Origin: Hyphomicrobiales bacterium
GTDB lineage: Bacteria > Pseudomonadota > Alphaproteobacteria > Rhizobiales > Aestuariivirgaceae
Reading direction: 5' to 3'
NCBI GenBank assembly: GCA_003151375.1
Contig: PLXI01000101.1
Span: 360-6,924, forward strand
DNA length: 6,565 nucleotides
Shown: positions 5,406-6,565 of the stretch, piece after piece
Position numbering within the stretch: position 1 is the first letter of the stretch
How the letters are laid out: each line of letters begins with the position of its first letter
The notes under the pieces: model-generated
Told to the model about the DNA's origin: nothing
Seen by the model: the letters and a program-made list of their open reading frames with translations, nothing else
Databases searched by the model: none
Program-made: the position numbers and the translations under genes

Positions 5406-6326
5406 TGAAGGAAAACGTGCTTTCACCCGCATGATAATGTCATCGCGCAAGGCGCGGTAAGCATCCAAAATCTGCGTCCGCCCGCCATGCACAGTTGAAG
5501 GATCAGGCAAAGCCCAATGCTCAAGCCCAGCGCCATTTTTGCGCGGCAGTTTTTGCGCCTCGACTTCTGCTTCGTCTGAAAGTGTTACCACCAGATCAAA
5601 TTGCAATTCCTGCTCATCGCGCAGGCTGTGAGGGCGGTGGAACTTCAGATCAATGTCAATCTCATCCATCACCACGCTGACAAATGGATCTAGATCACCG
5701 GCTGAAATGCCAGCAGAGGCGACATAGACTTGTGATCCAAAATAATGATGTGTGATAGCTGCCGCCATCGGAGAGCGAATGGCATTCATCGTGCACACGA
5801 ATAACACCGTGCGCGGAAGGGTTTGCTTGCGCGAGCCGGCCACAATGGCGCCTGCTATGGGCCAGATCGCACAGACCAAAGTGAACAGACGCCGTGCCGT
5901 TAGATTATCCATCTTGGCCTTGTCTTTAAGGCGTTCCATCAATAACTCAGCACCCTCATTGTGCAGCCCGCGCCTGGCCATGTCGATGGCCTCAACCGCC
6001 TGCGGGTTGGAAGAATTGATGGCGACAATATAACTATCGCGGATCGCTAAATAATCGCGAACGGTGCGCTGAAAAGGTTTCAGCGATAGCCCGAATGAAT
6101 GCAAATGCTGGCCATTTTCGGCACTGAAATTCAACACCAACCGCTGGGCTTCTGCGGTTATACGCAAGCGGTACGGCCCCGGCTTGCCATTGCTTAAACT
6201 GAAGGTATTGCCTTCCAGCAAATCATGGATCGCCAAGGCGCGGTCTTGGGCAGACTCTTTGTTTGTGGCCGATGCAATTCCAGCATCAACCGTGATGGCG
6301 CAAAGGCGGCTGCTGGATTTGACCAC
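5391..6326 (-). CDS. UPF0262 domain fused to low-molecular-weight phosphatase-like domain
   Basis: One uninterrupted 311-aa frame carries two families usually encoded by neighbouring genes. Residues about 7-155 match UPF0262, a conserved alphaproteobacterial protein of unknown function: GPYRLRI at 50-56, the LSLKPFQRTVRDYL segment at 80-93, and the diagnostic EAIDMARRGLHNEGAELL at 112-129 followed by TARRLFTLVCA. Residues about 170-305 match the low-molecular-weight phosphotyrosine phosphatase/arsenate-reductase-like fold. The P-loop is VCTMNAIRS with C178-x5-R184, and a candidate acid loop LPDPS has D275. The linker at 155-170 contains GTG (V162, plus 5841-5843) that could act as an internal start, giving a separate phosphatase of 150 aa; only an AGG core precedes it at about 7 nt. 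Translation starts at GTG 6326, 3 nt after the DUF2948 stop, without a clear Shine-Dalgarno. Substrates of both domains are unknown; phosphatase activity is inferred from the intact motif. Confidence 0.88.
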   Translation of the reverse strand: MVKSSSRLCAITVDAGIASATNKESAQDRALAIHDLLEGNTFSLSNGKPGPYRLRITAEAQRLVLNFSAENGQHLHSFGLSLKPFQRTVRDYLAIRDSYIVAINSSNPQAVEAIDMARRGLHNEGAELLMERLKDKAKMDNLTARRLFTLVCAIWPIAGAIVAGSRKQTLPRTVLFVCTMNAIRSPMAAAITHHYFGSQVYVASAGISAGDLDPFVSVVMDEIDIDLKFHRPHSLRDEQELQFDLVVTLSDEAEVEAQKLPRKNGAGLEHWALPDPSTVHGGRTQILDAYRALRDDIIMRVKARFPSLDSP

Positions 6327-6347
6327 AGCCTAAGCCAAGTGCTGTGG
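6323..6347. repeat. 7-bp inverted repeat spanning the DUF2948 stop / UPF0262 start
   Basis: CCACAGC at 6323-6329 and GCTGTGG at 6341-6347 are perfect reverse complements around an 11-nt loop. In the leftward transcript the stem holds the GTG start of the UPF0262 fusion (6324-6326), and the loop contains the DUF2948 TAG stop (6330-6332). There is no T-tract, so a terminator is unlikely. A role in start-site masking and translational coupling is possible but inferred from position only; a 7-bp repeat can also occur by chance. Confidence 0.45.
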
Positions 6348-6565
6348 CGTGCTGGCGGCACTCCATACTCCACCCAAATCCGCCAATGTGCCATTAATGC
6401 AAGCAACGCGCAGGCGGATGGATGCCGCACCCGAAAAGGAAAGTATGATGTTGCCGCTCAGGCCATCAATCTTTTCAAAATGGATGGCCAAAAGTGAAAG
6501 CACGTTTTGCGCCTCAAGTCTGTCAAAGCCGAGAGACTTCACCGCTTCAACATCATCAAAATGTA
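6330..6565 (-). CDS. DUF2948 family protein, C-terminal part (5' end beyond window)
   Basis: The frame is open from the window edge and gives 77 complete residues before a TAG at plus 6330-6332. The visible sequence starts HFDDVEAVKSLGFDR, continues with VLSLLAIHFE, then ILSFSGAASIRLRVACINGTLADLG, and ends near SAASTPQHLA. This is the pattern of the second half of DUF2948, a protein of about 140 aa found in alphaproteobacteria, with no known activity. A GTG at 6540-6542 inside it is an internal valine codon, not a start, because the homology runs on upstream of it. In Rhizobiales I recall the order murA, DUF2948, hisD, UPF0262, phosphatase; here UPF0262 follows directly with 3 nt between stop and start, so hisD is missing from this place. 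Confidence 0.8.
   Translation of the reverse strand, partial: HFDDVEAVKSLGFDRLEAQNVLSLLAIHFEKIDGLSGNIILSFSGAASIRLRVACINGTLADLGGVWSAASTPQHLA

Noticed and set aside
5444..5456. Hairpin CGCGC-AAG-GCGCG after coaA as a terminator
   Set aside because: The stem is only 5 bp, lies within the coding region of the leftward gene, and has no T-tract after it on either strand.
6225..6497. 90-aa open frame on the plus strand across the DUF2948/UPF0262 junction
   Set aside because: Both minus-strand genes here match known families, and the plus frame has no recognisable motif or ribosome site.
1..6565. tRNA, rRNA, CRISPR, insertion sequence or phage genes
   Set aside because: Reading both strands gave no spaced repeat series, no terminal inverted repeats with a transposase, and no cloverleaf-like sequence; almost all bases belong to housekeeping genes.

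Overview
The window looks like core chromosomal DNA of an alphaproteobacterium, most likely of the Rhizobiales/Hyphomicrobiales type. Three things suggest this: the gene order hisB-hisH-hisA-hisF-hisE-coaA, the presence of DUF2948 and UPF0262 proteins (families I know from alphaproteobacteria), and the sequence style of the PNPase tail. Base composition is moderate by eye. I see no tRNA, rRNA, insertion sequence, CRISPR array or phage gene.

Layout. (1) 3-212 (+) is the 3' end of pnp (C-terminal S1 domain). A hairpin at 232-264 follows it and carries T-tracts on both strands. (2) 263-1321 (-) encodes a polytopic membrane protein of unknown function, convergent with pnp. (3) 1322-1401 is a short divergent intergenic region with Shine-Dalgarno sites for both flanking genes. 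(4) 1402-5405 (+) is a very compact operon: hisB, hisH, hisA, hisF, hisE, coaA. Junctions are a 4-nt gap followed by overlaps of 4, 1, 4 and 8 nt. (5) 5391-6326 (-) is one 311-aa reading frame that joins a UPF0262 domain to a low-molecular-weight phosphatase-like domain. Its end overlaps the end of coaA by 15 nt, tail to tail. (6) 6330-6565 (-) is the 3' part of a DUF2948 gene, cut by the window edge. It lies 3 nt upstream of the fusion gene and in the same frame.

Function. HisE removes pyrophosphate from phosphoribosyl-ATP. HisA isomerises ProFAR to PRFAR. The HisH-HisF glutamine amidotransferase/cyclase turns PRFAR into imidazole glycerol phosphate plus AICAR, and HisB dehydrates the former to imidazole acetol phosphate. 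hisG, hisI, hisC, a histidinol-phosphatase gene and hisD are not in this window. CoaA starts coenzyme A synthesis and is co-transcribed by position only.

Most notable points: the apparent UPF0262-phosphatase fusion; the absence of hisD, which I recall lying between DUF2948 and UPF0262 in relatives; a 7-bp hairpin that puts the UPF0262 start codon in its stem and the preceding stop codon in its loop; and the stop codon of the membrane-protein gene sitting inside a bidirectional terminator. I found no convincing new multi-gene system; the fusion gene is the best candidate for something undescribed.
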